Shown here piece by piece: positions 1 to 8,358 of a stretch of 64,000 nt of DNA. The notes under the pieces were generated by a model. It worked only from the letters and a program-made list of their open reading frames with translations. It searched no databases and had not been told where the DNA came from. Source of the DNA: Ensifer sp. Root278 (GTDB lineage Bacteria; Pseudomonadota; Alphaproteobacteria; Rhizobiales; Rhizobiaceae); contig NZ_LMJJ01000003.1 of NCBI RefSeq assembly GCF_001429285.1, positions 18,306 to 82,305 on the forward strand. Direction: 5' to 3'. Every line of letters begins with the position of its first letter. The first letter of the stretch is position 1. The translations under genes were made by a program, and so were the position numbers.

Positions 1-1466
1 GTCCAGTTGCCGGTAAGGCCCCACTCGTTGAGACGCGGGCTATCGACCGTATAGCGCTTGGCGCTGTCTGCGGAGACGCCCTCCGGAGACACGAAATTCG
101 CGGCCCGCTCATACCCGAGGTAAGTCTCGCCCGATCCGAGCCGGGAGAGGTCGGGCGAGGCTTCGGCGCCCTTTGCATCCGGTTTGACGAAGTTGTTTTC
201 GGCCTTCCGCTTCCCCGCGGCCTCCGCCAGCAGATCCTGGATCACCCGCTCGGAACCTTCATAGTCGCCCTCGCCGAAATGCGTGTAGCGGATCTGCCCT
301 TCGGCATCGATGAAGTAGTGGGCCGGCCAGTAGCTGTTGGAGAACGCGCGCCAGATGGCGAAGTCGTTGTCGATCGCCACCGGATAGGTGATCTTGAAGT
401 CACGCACCGCCTTTTCGACGTTGCCGATCTGCTTTTCAAAGGCAAATTCCGGTGCGTGAACACCAATGACGACCAGACCCTGATCCCGGTACTTCTCGGC
501 CCAGGCCCGCACATAGGGGATGGTCCGGATGCAGTTGATGCAGGAGTAGGTCCAGAAGTCGACAAGGACGACCTTGCCGCGAAGCTCGGCCGGGGTCAAC
601 GGCTTGGAATTCAGCCACTGAACGGCGCCGTCGAGCGACGGGAACGGACCTTCGACCGGGAGGTCGCTGCGATAGGCCGCCTGTCTCGTATCCTTAGCGG
701 CAAGGGTCATGCGGGTGCTTGCGACGTCGGCAGGCGCCGCATTGGCGCGCAGGCGATCGAGGATCGACTGTTCGAAGCCCGAAGTGCTCGCATAGGAAAG
801 CTGCGCCAGCAGGCCGGTGTCCAGCCCAAGGGCGATGGCCGCAACGCCGGCCAGCACCGCAACGCCGAGGCCCTGGCGGATGCGGTCGCCAATGCCGAGG
901 AAGCGCTTCATCGCCGCGAACACTCTGGCGCCGGCAAGAACGGCAAGCGCCAGCGAGGTCGCGGCGCCTGCGGCGTAGGCGCCAAGCAAAAGCGTCGTCT
1001 GCACGTTCGCGCCGTTCAGCGCCGCGCCGGTCAACACCAGGCCGAGCACCGGTCCGGCGCAGGGTGCCCAAAGCAATCCGGTCGCAACACCGAGCAGGAT
1101 GGCGCCGCCGACGCCGCCCTTCTCCCCGGTCGCAGCCTTTCTCGACAGCCGGTTTCCCAGCGCCACGAGTGGGCCAGTCACAAAAGCTGCGGCACGCGTC
1201 GAAAGCAGTGTTACGCCGAAGACCGCCAGTAGCGCGATCGCGGCGTAGCGGCCAAACGCGTTCGCCTGGACCGCCCAGTTGCCGCCGAGCGCGGCAAGCG
1301 AGGCGATGCCCGCAAAGGTCACGGTCTTGGCGAGCAGCATCGGAAGTATGCTGGTGGAAAAGGGCTGGCCGGCGCGGGCAAACACGAATGGCAGGACCGG
1401 CAGGATACAGGGACTGACGATCGTCAGGACGCCTGCAAGATAGGCTACAACAAAGAGGAGCATCAT
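1..1466 (-). CDS. dipZ: DipZ-like thiol-disulfide protein: CcdA membrane domain fused to thioredoxin-like domain (partial)
   Basis: The frame runs off the left window edge, so about 488 codons are present and the C-terminus is missing. The N-terminal half is a multi-span CcdA-type electron carrier: SPCILP (Cys20) and WAPCAGP (Cys136) are the usual paired membrane cysteines. After the last membrane span comes a TlpA/redoxin-like domain with the active site YSCINCIR (Cys309, Cys312). This order matches the DipZ family, whose members end in a carbohydrate-binding-like domain that would lie outside the window. The expected role is to carry reducing power across the inner membrane to an extracytoplasmic thioredoxin domain. 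The start ATG at 1466 (or the next codon) follows a GGAGAG ribosome-binding site. The family is clear; the physiological substrate is not. Confidence 0.88.
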   Translation of the reverse strand, partial: MMLLFVVAYLAGVLTIVSPCILPVLPFVFARAGQPFSTSILPMLLAKTVTFAGIASLAALGGNWAVQANAFGRYAAIALLAVFGVTLLSTRAAAFVTGPLVALGNRLSRKAATGEKGGVGGAILLGVATGLLWAPCAGPVLGLVLTGAALNGANVQTTLLLGAYAAGAATSLALAVLAGARVFAAMKRFLGIGDRIRQGLGVAVLAGVAAIALGLDTGLLAQLSYASTSGFEQSILDRLRANAAPADVASTRMTLAAKDTRQAAYRSDLPVEGPFPSLDGAVQWLNSKPLTPAELRGKVVLVDFWTYSCINCIRTIPYVRAWAEKYRDQGLVVIGVHAPEFAFEKQIGNVEKAVRDFKITYPVAIDNDFAIWRAFSNSYWPAHYFIDAEGQIRYTHFGEGDYEGSERVIQDLLAEAAGKRKAENNFVKPDAKGAEASPDLSRLGSGETYLGYERAANFVSPEGVSADSAKRYTVDSPRLNEWGLTGNW

Positions 1467-1662
1467 CGTCTCTCCGCATTGGATCAATGCCCCGAGGCAG
1501 TGATCACTTGACATGTGCGGCAGAGGACCATCGCGACGTATCGCGGATGTTTCCGATCGATGGAGATTTGTATCTCAGTGCAACAGTTGCGGCGTATGCG
1601 GGGCGGCGGCACGTCGCGACACACGATCGCGGCCAGATGCTCGCTCGACCGGGTGAGCACAG
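1467..1662. other. Intergenic stretch without a recognisable gene
   Basis: This stretch lies between the start of the DipZ-like gene and the TrmO-like remnant. Short open frames exist on both strands, including an 83-codon minus-strand frame at 1484-1735, but I recognise no family in them and they overlap one another. It may include the promoter of the minus-strand DipZ-like gene and the decayed 5' part of the TrmO-like fragment. Confidence 0.4.
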
Positions 1663-1926
1663 ATGGACCAAAGCAAAAGAGGCCAGGACGGTCCCGGGCT
1701 CGATTGTCAGATAGCGGTGCACGGCACCTTTTCACTGCGCTCGCCCGTGCGCCCCAATCTGATCGGCACGTCGACCGTCAAGCTTGAAGCTGTGGAAGGC
1801 TCAACGCTGCTTGTCCGCAGTCTCGATTGCCTCGACGGCACGACCCCGTTCAAGCCGATCGCGCCGCCGCAGCGCGGCGACTTCGAGGCCGGCGACAGCG
1901 GCCCACATAATTGCCAGAAGGCGTGA
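1663..1926 (+). pseudogene. C-terminal remnant of a TrmO/UPF0066-family tRNA methyltransferase
   Basis: The open frame contains HGTFSLRSPVRPNLIGTST, then LLVRSLDCLDGT and KPIAPPQRGDFEAGD. These match the conserved C-terminal half of TrmO-type (YaeB/VirR) proteins, which methylate N6-threonylcarbamoyladenosine at tRNA position 37 using SAM. The upstream codons do not resemble the family's N-terminal half, which normally contributes about 80 more residues. The segment after LDCLDGT also looks shortened: the usual P-L-x-D-x-K-P stretch is missing. I therefore read it as a decayed fragment rather than a functional gene. There is no convincing ribosome-binding site before the first ATG. Confidence 0.6.
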
Positions 1927-1943
1927 TCGATCAAGATTTGGGT

Positions 1944-1969
1944 GGGCGCGACGGAAGACCCACGCGCCC
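1944..1969 (-). terminator. Possible weak terminator hairpin after mop
   Basis: The arms GGGCGCG (1944-1950) and CGCGCCC (1963-1969) can pair 14 bases beyond the mop stop codon. No clear U-tract follows on the minus strand, so this is a weak call. Confidence 0.3.
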
Positions 1970-1982
1970 TTCCTGAGAATTG

Positions 1983-2189
1983 TCAGTCAGTCCCGACCAT
2001 GACGTCCGAAGCCTTGATGACCGCATAGGCCTCGCCGCCGACCTTTAGACCCAACTCGTCGACCGACTCGTTGGTGATTGCAGCAGTCACGATCGAGCCG
2101 CCGACGTCGATACGAACGTGGGCGGTGGTAGCGCCCTTGATCACTTCGAAGATCTTGCCCTTGAGGCGATTGCGTGCGCTGATTTTCAT
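1983..2189 (-). CDS. mop: Mop-type molybdate-binding protein (single TOBE domain)
   Basis: This 68-residue protein begins MKISARNRLKGKIFEV and contains VNVxIGGG-like elements typical of molbindins (here VRIDVGGSIVTAAIT, then GGEAYAVIKASDVMV). Single TOBE/Mop proteins oligomerise and store or buffer molybdate in the cytoplasm. The length matches the family. I chose the ATG at 2189 because AAGGAG sits seven bases upstream; a longer in-frame extension to 2303 has no such site and adds residues foreign to the family. It lies 132 bases behind xthA on the same strand and probably has its own promoter. No molybdate transporter genes are in the window. Confidence 0.92.
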   Translation of the reverse strand: MKISARNRLKGKIFEVIKGATTAHVRIDVGGSIVTAAITNESVDELGLKVGGEAYAVIKASDVMVGTD

Positions 2190-2321
2190 GCGGCTCTCCT
2201 TCGTGGTTACCTTGGACGTTCGCGGTCGCCGTTTCCATCCACCTGCCGCAGCGGGTGTAATCCGGATAAGGGTTGCGAATAGCGCTGACGCTCTCAGCTT
2301 CATTCCCGCAATACAGCCAGC

Positions 2322-3095
2322 TCAATCGCGCAACGTGATCCAAACCGGCGCGTGGTCGCTCGCGCCCTCCATGCCGCGAACCTCGCGGTCGATGCCGGCG
2401 CCAATGAGCTTGCGGGACAGCTTGCGGCTGAGCAGCATATGATCGAGCCGGAGCCCGGCATCGCGCTGCCACCGGTTCCGGCGATAGTCCCAGAATGTGA
2501 AGAGCTGTTCCTTCGGATGGGTCTTGCGCAGCGCATCCAGCCAGCCGTGGTCGAGGAGCGTACGGAACGCAGCACGGCTTTCCGGCTGCACCAGCGCGTT
2601 GTCGTCGTAGGAGGTTGTCGGGTAGATGTCGCGCGGCTCCGGCACGATGTTGTAGTCGCCGGCAAGCACAACAGGCAGATCGAGGGCGAAGAGCTCGGCG
2701 GCGTGTTCGGCCATTCGCTCATGCCAGGCGAGTTTGTAGGCGAACTTGGGGCCGGGCTGCGGGTTGCCGTTGGGGGCATAGAGGCAGGCGACCAGGACGC
2801 CGCTGACGGCAGCCTCGATGTAGCGCGCCTGGTTGTCCGAGGGATCACCGTCGAGCCCGACGCGAGTCAGGACCGGCGCGCTGTCGCGGGCGAGGATTGC
2901 CACGCCATTCCAGGCGGATTGTCCCTGCCAGACGGCGCCATAGCCGGCCGCCTCGACCGCCGTGCGTGGAAACTGGCGGTCGGTGGCTTTCAGTTCCTGC
3001 AGGCAGACAATGTCAGGCTTGGTTTCGCCAAGCCAGGCGATCAGGTTTTCGAGCCGCTTGTTGATGCCGTTGATGTTGAAGGTGGCGATCTTCAT
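2322..3095 (-). CDS. xthA: Exodeoxyribonuclease III (AP endonuclease)
   Basis: The 257-residue product starts MKIATFNINGINKRL and carries the exonuclease III/EEP signatures LQELK (metal-binding Glu), LAGDYNIVP (catalytic Asp/Asn) and GASDHAPVW (catalytic Asp-His near the C-terminus). ExoIII enzymes cut at abasic sites and remove 3'-blocking phosphates or phosphoglycolates. The gene is the last of a tight minus-strand run starting at ligD, 13 bases behind an alpha/beta hydrolase gene. That position suggests co-expression with the NHEJ proteins, where cleaning 3' ends would be useful; this link is inference. Length and motifs are normal for the family. Confidence 0.95.
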   Translation of the reverse strand: MKIATFNINGINKRLENLIAWLGETKPDIVCLQELKATDRQFPRTAVEAAGYGAVWQGQSAWNGVAILARDSAPVLTRVGLDGDPSDNQARYIEAAVSGVLVACLYAPNGNPQPGPKFAYKLAWHERMAEHAAELFALDLPVVLAGDYNIVPEPRDIYPTTSYDDNALVQPESRAAFRTLLDHGWLDALRKTHPKEQLFTFWDYRRNRWQRDAGLRLDHMLLSRKLSRKLIGAGIDREVRGMEGASDHAPVWITLRD

Positions 3096-3108
3096 CCCGG
3101 CAAACAGA

Positions 3109-3750
3109 TCAGCGCGTCAGTCGGGCGGCCCAGGCCGCCACCGCATCGGCCACGGTCCTCAAATGATCGGCGGTTGAAAAGCCGGAAAGGCTCTTGCGCG
3201 GCTTCAGGTCATGGTCGCCGTCCTCGAGCCATAGGACTTCGATCGCGTCGGAAAGCGTATAGCCCGGAACCTCCTCGCGCGTGCCGAACTCGTCACGGGT
3301 ACCCTGGCAAATCAGGGTTGGCGTCTTCAGCCCAGCCAAATGTTTGGTGCGCAACTGCTCCGGCTTTGCCGGCGGGTGGAAGGGATAGCCGAGGCAGAGC
3401 AGCCCGGTGATCTTGCCGGTCGCATGGAGTTGGTCGGCGACCATGCTCGCAACTCGCCCACCCATCGACTTGCCGCCGATGATGAGCGGCCCCTTCGCAT
3501 CAAGCGCTTCGATGGCGGCGACATATTCCGGATTGAGCGTCTCGGCGCGCGGCGGGGGCTTGCGCCCGTTCGACGTCCGCCGCGCCGCCATGTAGCCGAA
3601 CTCGAAGCGGGCGACGCGGAAGCCGGCGGCAGCAAGCGCCTTGGCGGTCGCAGTCATTGACGCGGAATCCATCGGCGCGCCGGCGCCATGGGCAAGAAGG
3701 ATGGTGACGGGCGCATCATCAGGTCCGTCGAAAAGGAATTTGTCGCCCAT
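3109..3750 (-). CDS. KANL3/Tex30-like alpha/beta hydrolase
   Basis: The protein is 213 residues if translation starts at ATG 3750, one base after the stop of the upstream TPR gene; an AAGGA motif lies about 12 bases before it. Motifs visible are AHGAGAPMDS near the N-terminus, the nucleophile elbow GGKSMGGR (Ser), GTRDEFG (probable catalytic Asp) and EDGDHDLKP (catalytic His). This is the pattern of the small dienelactone-hydrolase-like group annotated as KANL3/Tex30. The substrate is unknown. It sits between the BRCT/TPR protein and xthA in the ligD-ku operon. A longer in-frame extension exists upstream but overlaps the TPR gene extensively and lacks family similarity. Confidence 0.85.
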   Translation of the reverse strand: MGDKFLFDGPDDAPVTILLAHGAGAPMDSASMTATAKALAAAGFRVARFEFGYMAARRTSNGRKPPPRAETLNPEYVAAIEALDAKGPLIIGGKSMGGRVASMVADQLHATGKITGLLCLGYPFHPPAKPEQLRTKHLAGLKTPTLICQGTRDEFGTREEVPGYTLSDAIEVLWLEDGDHDLKPRKSLSGFSTADHLRTVADAVAAWAARLTR

Positions 3751-3751
3751 A

Positions 3752-4834
3752 TCAGCCCGCTGTCCTTGGATGGCCTTGCAGATCGACATATTGCACGCCG
3801 CGTTCCGCCGTTCGCGCCCATTCGCTGTCGCTATCGAGTTCGAGATAGCGACTCCACCAGCGCCTGGCTTCACCGAGATCACCGGCATCGAATTCGAGCT
3901 TCGCCAGATTGAAGACAGCGTCGGCATAGTCGCCGTCGAGCTCGATTGCCTTCCTAAGGTGCCTGCGGGCAGTGTCGATCCGTCCCCGTTCACTCATCAG
4001 CCCGGCGAGGTTGAACCAAGCCTCGACGAAGGATGGATCGAGTTTGATGGCACGGGCGTAGTCATGCGCCGCATCCAGCTCCCGTCCTGCAGCCTTCAGG
4101 CAATTGGCACGATTGAAAGCCGCAACCGAATCCGTCCGGTCCATGGCGAGATAGCGCTGATAGAAGGTGGCGGCCTCCTCGTAGTCGCCATTCGCCTCCG
4201 CCTCCTCGGCCAGATCAAAGAGATCTTCCAGGGCGGCATCGGGCGTGCCGAGATCGAAGAGCAATTGCCCATTGAGCTCGCTCAGCCCCTCGGCACTCCG
4301 CGCGTAGATCGCATCGGGACCGCCACTATGCAGCGAAAGCGCCGTTAACGACGCGACCTGTCCCGAACGATGAACGGATCGGACGATGGCGCTCCAATTC
4401 GCACCGCTTCCAATCAGTTCCGCATACTTTCTGGCGAGGATGAGATCACGGAACGAAAAGGGCTCGCTGTCATGCTCGAAAGCATCGAACAGGGACAGGA
4501 GATCGAAGGTCCGCGGAGAAAGCTTGGCCTGATCGATCAGAGACTGACGTGTGAGTGCGGACGCTCCAGGCACCGACATCAGCCCGAGAAGCCGGAGGAA
4601 GCCGTTCTCGCTGACGAGCCATCGCCCCGCCGCATTTTCCGCATCGAAACGGGCTTCGATCTCCGCTTCGCTCGACTTCGCCAGCAGGTTCCGGCCGAAC
4701 ACCAGATACGTCGTCTGGCGCGTAACGCCGCGCCGCAAGTGGCCGAACTGTCGCTCCACTTCCCGCGCCACAAGTCGCCGCGGGAAGGCCGAGAGGCCCC
4801 CGACGATACCGAATGTCTGGCCTGCAACCGCCAT
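3752..4834 (-). CDS. BRCT-like / MerR-like HTH / TPR protein of the NHEJ operon
   Basis: The 360-residue product has three recognisable parts. Residues about 5-85 look like a BRCT domain: GQTFGIVGGLS, then VTRQTTYLVFG and GRWLVSENGFLRLL follow the spacing of BRCT domains such as that of NAD-dependent ligase. Residues about 94-158 resemble a MerR-type helix-turn-helix (LSPRTFDLLSLFDAF, then FRDLILARKYAELI). Residues about 202-345 hold three or four tetratricopeptide repeats, for example AAFNRANCLKAAGRELDAA and AWFNLAGLMSERGRIDTA. The start codon overlaps the ku stop by one base, so the two are translationally coupled. The context suggests a scaffold or regulator acting with Ku and LigD; no function is established from sequence. 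Confidence 0.85.
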   Translation of the reverse strand: MAVAGQTFGIVGGLSAFPRRLVAREVERQFGHLRRGVTRQTTYLVFGRNLLAKSSEAEIEARFDAENAAGRWLVSENGFLRLLGLMSVPGASALTRQSLIDQAKLSPRTFDLLSLFDAFEHDSEPFSFRDLILARKYAELIGSGANWSAIVRSVHRSGQVASLTALSLHSGGPDAIYARSAEGLSELNGQLLFDLGTPDAALEDLFDLAEEAEANGDYEEAATFYQRYLAMDRTDSVAAFNRANCLKAAGRELDAAHDYARAIKLDPSFVEAWFNLAGLMSERGRIDTARRHLRKAIELDGDYADAVFNLAKLEFDAGDLGEARRWWSRYLELDSDSEWARTAERGVQYVDLQGHPRTAG

Positions 4835-5724
4835 CAGGCTTTCTTCTTCGCGGTCGGTTTTGCCGCCGTCCGCTTGGCCGCAGCCGGAGTTGCAGCCTTG
4901 GCCGTTTCCTTCGCCGCCGGCTCGGCCTTGGACTTGCTCTTTGCCGGTGGCTTCGACTGCGACAGGCTCGCCTTCAGGGCATCCATGAGATTGATGACGT
5001 TGCCACGTTCCGGCGCTGCCGCAATGATCGGCTTATGACCTTTAAGCTTCTCTCGGATCATCTTCATCAGCGCGATCTCGTAGCGGTCCTCGTAGTTCTT
5101 CGGATCGAAGACCGTCATCTTCTGCTGGATCAGCGCTTCGGCAAGCTGCAGCATTTCGGGGTCGGGATGGCCGACGGGGATATTGCCAAAATACTCAGCG
5201 GTTCCACGCACTTCGCTCGGGTTTCTCAGAGTACACACGAACATTCCGGTTTCGCGTGAACCGATCGTCACAACCCGCTCCCGGCTCGAAAGCACCAGAC
5301 GCGCGATTGCGAGCTTGCCGCTTTTTTTCAACGCCTCACGCAGCACGACGAAGGTTTCCTCCGCCATCGCGCCGTCGGGCGCCAGGTAATAGGGCGCGTC
5401 CTGGTAGATCACATCGACGGAGCCTTCATCGACGAAGGCCTCGATGTTCATGGTGTGGTTGGATTCGATCCTGACGCTTTCGAGATCGGCGTCCTCGATG
5501 ATGATGTATTTCTTGTCTTCGTATTCGTAACCCTTGACCAGATCGGAGCGCTCGACAAGGCCGAGCTCCGGGTCGACCGGCTTCATGTTGATCCGGTTGT
5601 GGGTGTCCTTGTGAAGCTGATTGAAGCTGATGCGTTCGCTCGAGCTGGTCGCCGGATAGAGCCTCACGGGGCAACTGACGAGACTGAGTTTGAGATAACC
5701 TTTCCAACTTGCCCTGGGCGCCAT
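4834..5724 (-). CDS. ku: Non-homologous end-joining protein Ku
   Basis: The 296-residue protein begins MAPRASWKGYLKLSLVSCPV, the conserved opening of bacterial Ku, and has the usual core (SFNQLHKDTHNRINMKPVD, then GYEYEDKKYIIIEDADLE). Bacterial Ku homodimers ring the DNA end and recruit LigD. The last 45 residues or so are rich in Lys, Ala and Pro (ending in PTAKKKA), a basic tail that in characterised bacterial Ku proteins affects DNA binding and LigD stimulation. A GGAGA ribosome-binding site precedes the ATG. It lies 26 bases behind ligD and overlaps the following BRCT/TPR gene by one base. Other ku copies, common in rhizobia, are not in this window. Confidence 0.96.
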   Translation of the reverse strand: MAPRASWKGYLKLSLVSCPVRLYPATSSSERISFNQLHKDTHNRINMKPVDPELGLVERSDLVKGYEYEDKKYIIIEDADLESVRIESNHTMNIEAFVDEGSVDVIYQDAPYYLAPDGAMAEETFVVLREALKKSGKLAIARLVLSSRERVVTIGSRETGMFVCTLRNPSEVRGTAEYFGNIPVGHPDPEMLQLAEALIQQKMTVFDPKNYEDRYEIALMKMIREKLKGHKPIIAAAPERGNVINLMDALKASLSQSKPPAKSKSKAEPAAKETAKAATPAAAKRTAAKPTAKKKA

Positions 5725-5750
5725 GATTGTCTCCTACGCGGCCAAACGCA

Positions 5751-8213
5751 TTACGTCCTCGTTTCGGACAGAAGCGGCAAATCCTTGGCAAAGTCGTCGA
5801 TATCCGCCCAGGGATCGCCGAATGTATCCAGAAGTCCAGGCAGCGAAGAATAATTCAAATCCTCCGGAGCGTCGATAGTCTCTAGATCCGCCCAGTTGAG
5901 CGGCGTCGAGGCGGGCAGATTTGTGCGTGCACGCAGCGAATAGGGTGCCGCCGCCGTATGGCTGCGGGCATTACGATGAAAGTCGATGAAGATCCGCTTG
6001 ATGCGGTTCTCCTTGCCCATCGTGGTGGTGAAGGTCTGGGGCGCGGTTGCAGCCAGCCGCGTCGCGATCGCACTCGTCACCTGGTGCGTCTTCTTCCAGT
6101 CGAGTTTCGGCGTCACCGGCACGACCACATGGATGCCGCTGCCGCCGGATGTCTTGACGAAGGGAACGAGGCCGAGCGCCTCCAGCTCACCGCGGATATG
6201 GACGGCCGCCTCGACGACATCGCGCCAGGCGATGCCCTGGCCGGGATCGAGATCGAAGACGATGCGGTCAGGTTTTTCAAGCCGCTCGCGCTTCGTGCCC
6301 CAGCTATGAAGCTCGATCACGCCGAACTGAGCGAGCGCCAGATAGCCCTTCGTGCCTTCGATCGAGAGGAAGGAATTGGTTTCGCCCTCGGAGTTGGTCG
6401 AGTTGAAGCTGATGATCGAGGGTGGCATGCCGGTAAAGGGATGACGCTGGAAGAAGCAGTCTGCACGTTTTCCCGTCGGGCAACGGAAGAGAGACACCGG
6501 CCGACCGAGGATATGCGGCAGCATGAAGTCGCCGACGAGCGCATAGTAGACGGCAATGTCGAGCTTGGTCGGCCCGGATTTGCCGAACACTCGACGATCG
6601 GCGTTGGTGACGTGGATGCTTGCGAGATCGGCATCCGTGATCAGCCGCCTGCGCGTTGCCCGCGCCGGTGCGGAAAGCTCGACATCGCGAAGCCCCTTGA
6701 ACACCGCATGGCGCAGCACATTGTCGGTCGTGCGGTTGGAATAATGGATACGGGCGCTCAGCACCGGCCGAACCCAGGTGATTTCCTTCGGCGCGCCTTC
6801 CAGCGCCGCCGCGTCGCCGCGCAACGCCTCCAGCCGGGTCAGCAACTGCTTGGCGGTCGCCGCATCGAACCCGGTTCCGACCTTGCCGCGATAGTGCAGC
6901 TCGCCCTCCTCCCACTCGCCGAGAGCGAGAGAAGCAAGGCCTTCGGCCGCCTCGGAAGTGGTGTATCCGGCGATCACGAAATCACCGAACTGGAGCGCCT
7001 TCGTCTTGGTCCAGGTCTGCGTGCGGCCGCTCCGGTAGGGTGCCGAGGCGCGCTTCGAAACGATCCCCTCCAGCCCCAGCTCCGAGGCTTGTTCGTAAAG
7101 CCCGTGTCCATCGCCTTCGACATGGTCGCTGAACTGGATGGCCGAACGGCTGGAAACCTGCCCCTCGAGCAGTTGCGCCAGCAGCGCCTTGCGCCTTTCC
7201 AACGGGACCTCGGTCAGGTTCCACCCTTCGAGATGGAGGATATCGAAAGCATAGAAGACGAGCTTGCTGTCGACGCCTGTCGAAAGCGCGTCCTGCAAGA
7301 GCGCGAAGCGGCTGATGCCCTTGTCGTCTAGTACGACGATCTCTCCGTCGATGATCGCTTCGCGGCAGGGCAGCTTCTGGAAGGCATCGGGAAGGTCGCC
7401 GTAGCGCTTCGTCCAGTCCAACCCGCTGCGGGTGATGAGCCTGACGTTGCCGCCCGAAATATCCGCCATCGTCCGATAGCCATCGAACTTGATTTCATGC
7501 AGCCAGACTTGGCGGTCTGGCGGACCGCCCGGCGGCTTCGGTGTTGGGCTGGCAAGCTGCGGCTCGATCCGGTGCGGCTTTAGGCCCTTCACCGCACCCG
7601 GCAGCGCGCCGGGTTTAAGAACGACCCGCTTTGCCGGCTTCTTCGGCGGCTCGACCAGTTCCTCGATCCGCCTGCCGCTTTTCACGCTTTCGGGACGCGA
7701 CGTCAGGATGTCGACATCAGGGTCGGCTGCAAGGTCATGTTCCTTGAAAAGCAGCCAGTTACGTTGGTCTTCCTCACGCTGCTTCGGTTTCAGCCGCGTC
7801 AGCATCCAGCCGCCATTGAGCTTTTCGCCGGCCAGACGAAACTTGAACGCGCCGGTCCTCAGGCTCTTGTCGATATCGTCCATCGGCGCCCAGACGCCGG
7901 TATCCCAGACGATCATCGGCCCGCCGCCATACTCGCCTTCCGGAATGACGCCCTCGAAGTCGATATAGTCGAGCGGATGATCTTCGGTCTCGACCGCCAG
8001 ACGCTTGTCGGCGGGATTGAGTGACGGCCCCCTGGGGACCGCCCAGCTTTTCAGCACATCACCGACCTGAAGCCTGAGATCATAGTGATCGGCCGTGGCG
8101 TGATGCTTGTGCACGACAAAACGATTGCCCTCCCCGCCGGTTCTCCCGGCAGGCTCCGGCGTCCTGGAAAAATCCCGCTTCGCGCGGTAGGCCGTGAGCT
8201 TCGACGTCGCCAT
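5751..8213 (-). CDS. ligD: Multifunctional ATP-dependent DNA ligase D
   Basis: The 820-residue protein has the three catalytic parts of NHEJ ligase D in the order phosphoesterase, ligase, polymerase. Residues about 30-160 form the 3'-phosphoesterase domain with the histidine cluster HKHHATADHYDLRL. The ligase domain has the nucleotidyl lysine at residue 242 in EIKFDGYR, followed by DGEIVVLD and EGIVSKR. The C-terminal primase-polymerase domain from about residue 540 has the metal-binding DLDPG (654-658) and SGGSGIHVVVP. The enzyme trims, fills and seals broken ends held by Ku. It is the promoter-proximal gene of a five-gene minus-strand run. Length and motifs look intact. Confidence 0.96.
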   Translation of the reverse strand: MATSKLTAYRAKRDFSRTPEPAGRTGGEGNRFVVHKHHATADHYDLRLQVGDVLKSWAVPRGPSLNPADKRLAVETEDHPLDYIDFEGVIPEGEYGGGPMIVWDTGVWAPMDDIDKSLRTGAFKFRLAGEKLNGGWMLTRLKPKQREEDQRNWLLFKEHDLAADPDVDILTSRPESVKSGRRIEELVEPPKKPAKRVVLKPGALPGAVKGLKPHRIEPQLASPTPKPPGGPPDRQVWLHEIKFDGYRTMADISGGNVRLITRSGLDWTKRYGDLPDAFQKLPCREAIIDGEIVVLDDKGISRFALLQDALSTGVDSKLVFYAFDILHLEGWNLTEVPLERRKALLAQLLEGQVSSRSAIQFSDHVEGDGHGLYEQASELGLEGIVSKRASAPYRSGRTQTWTKTKALQFGDFVIAGYTTSEAAEGLASLALGEWEEGELHYRGKVGTGFDAATAKQLLTRLEALRGDAAALEGAPKEITWVRPVLSARIHYSNRTTDNVLRHAVFKGLRDVELSAPARATRRRLITDADLASIHVTNADRRVFGKSGPTKLDIAVYYALVGDFMLPHILGRPVSLFRCPTGKRADCFFQRHPFTGMPPSIISFNSTNSEGETNSFLSIEGTKGYLALAQFGVIELHSWGTKRERLEKPDRIVFDLDPGQGIAWRDVVEAAVHIRGELEALGLVPFVKTSGGSGIHVVVPVTPKLDWKKTHQVTSAIATRLAATAPQTFTTTMGKENRIKRIFIDFHRNARSHTAAAPYSLRARTNLPASTPLNWADLETIDAPEDLNYSSLPGLLDTFGDPWADIDDFAKDLPLLSETRT

Positions 8214-8358
8214 ATGGCAAAGCTAGGGCGTGTTCGCAGAGGTCGCAATATCCGCCAAAAACAGGGAACTGTGCGGCTATGCACACGCCTGCTTCGGAAA
8301 ACATTTGCTTTCCCATCTGGCAACGACTAAAAATCGCCAAGGAATTTGGAAAGTCCAC

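Noticed and set aside
1484..1735. Short minus-strand open frame of 83 codons rich in Cys and Arg
   Set aside because: No recognised family and no convincing ribosome-binding site; overlapping frames on both strands make chance likely.
5958..7331. 457-codon plus-strand open frame
   Set aside because: It lies antisense to ligD, whose domain motifs are unambiguous; long antisense frames are expected in GC-rich DNA.
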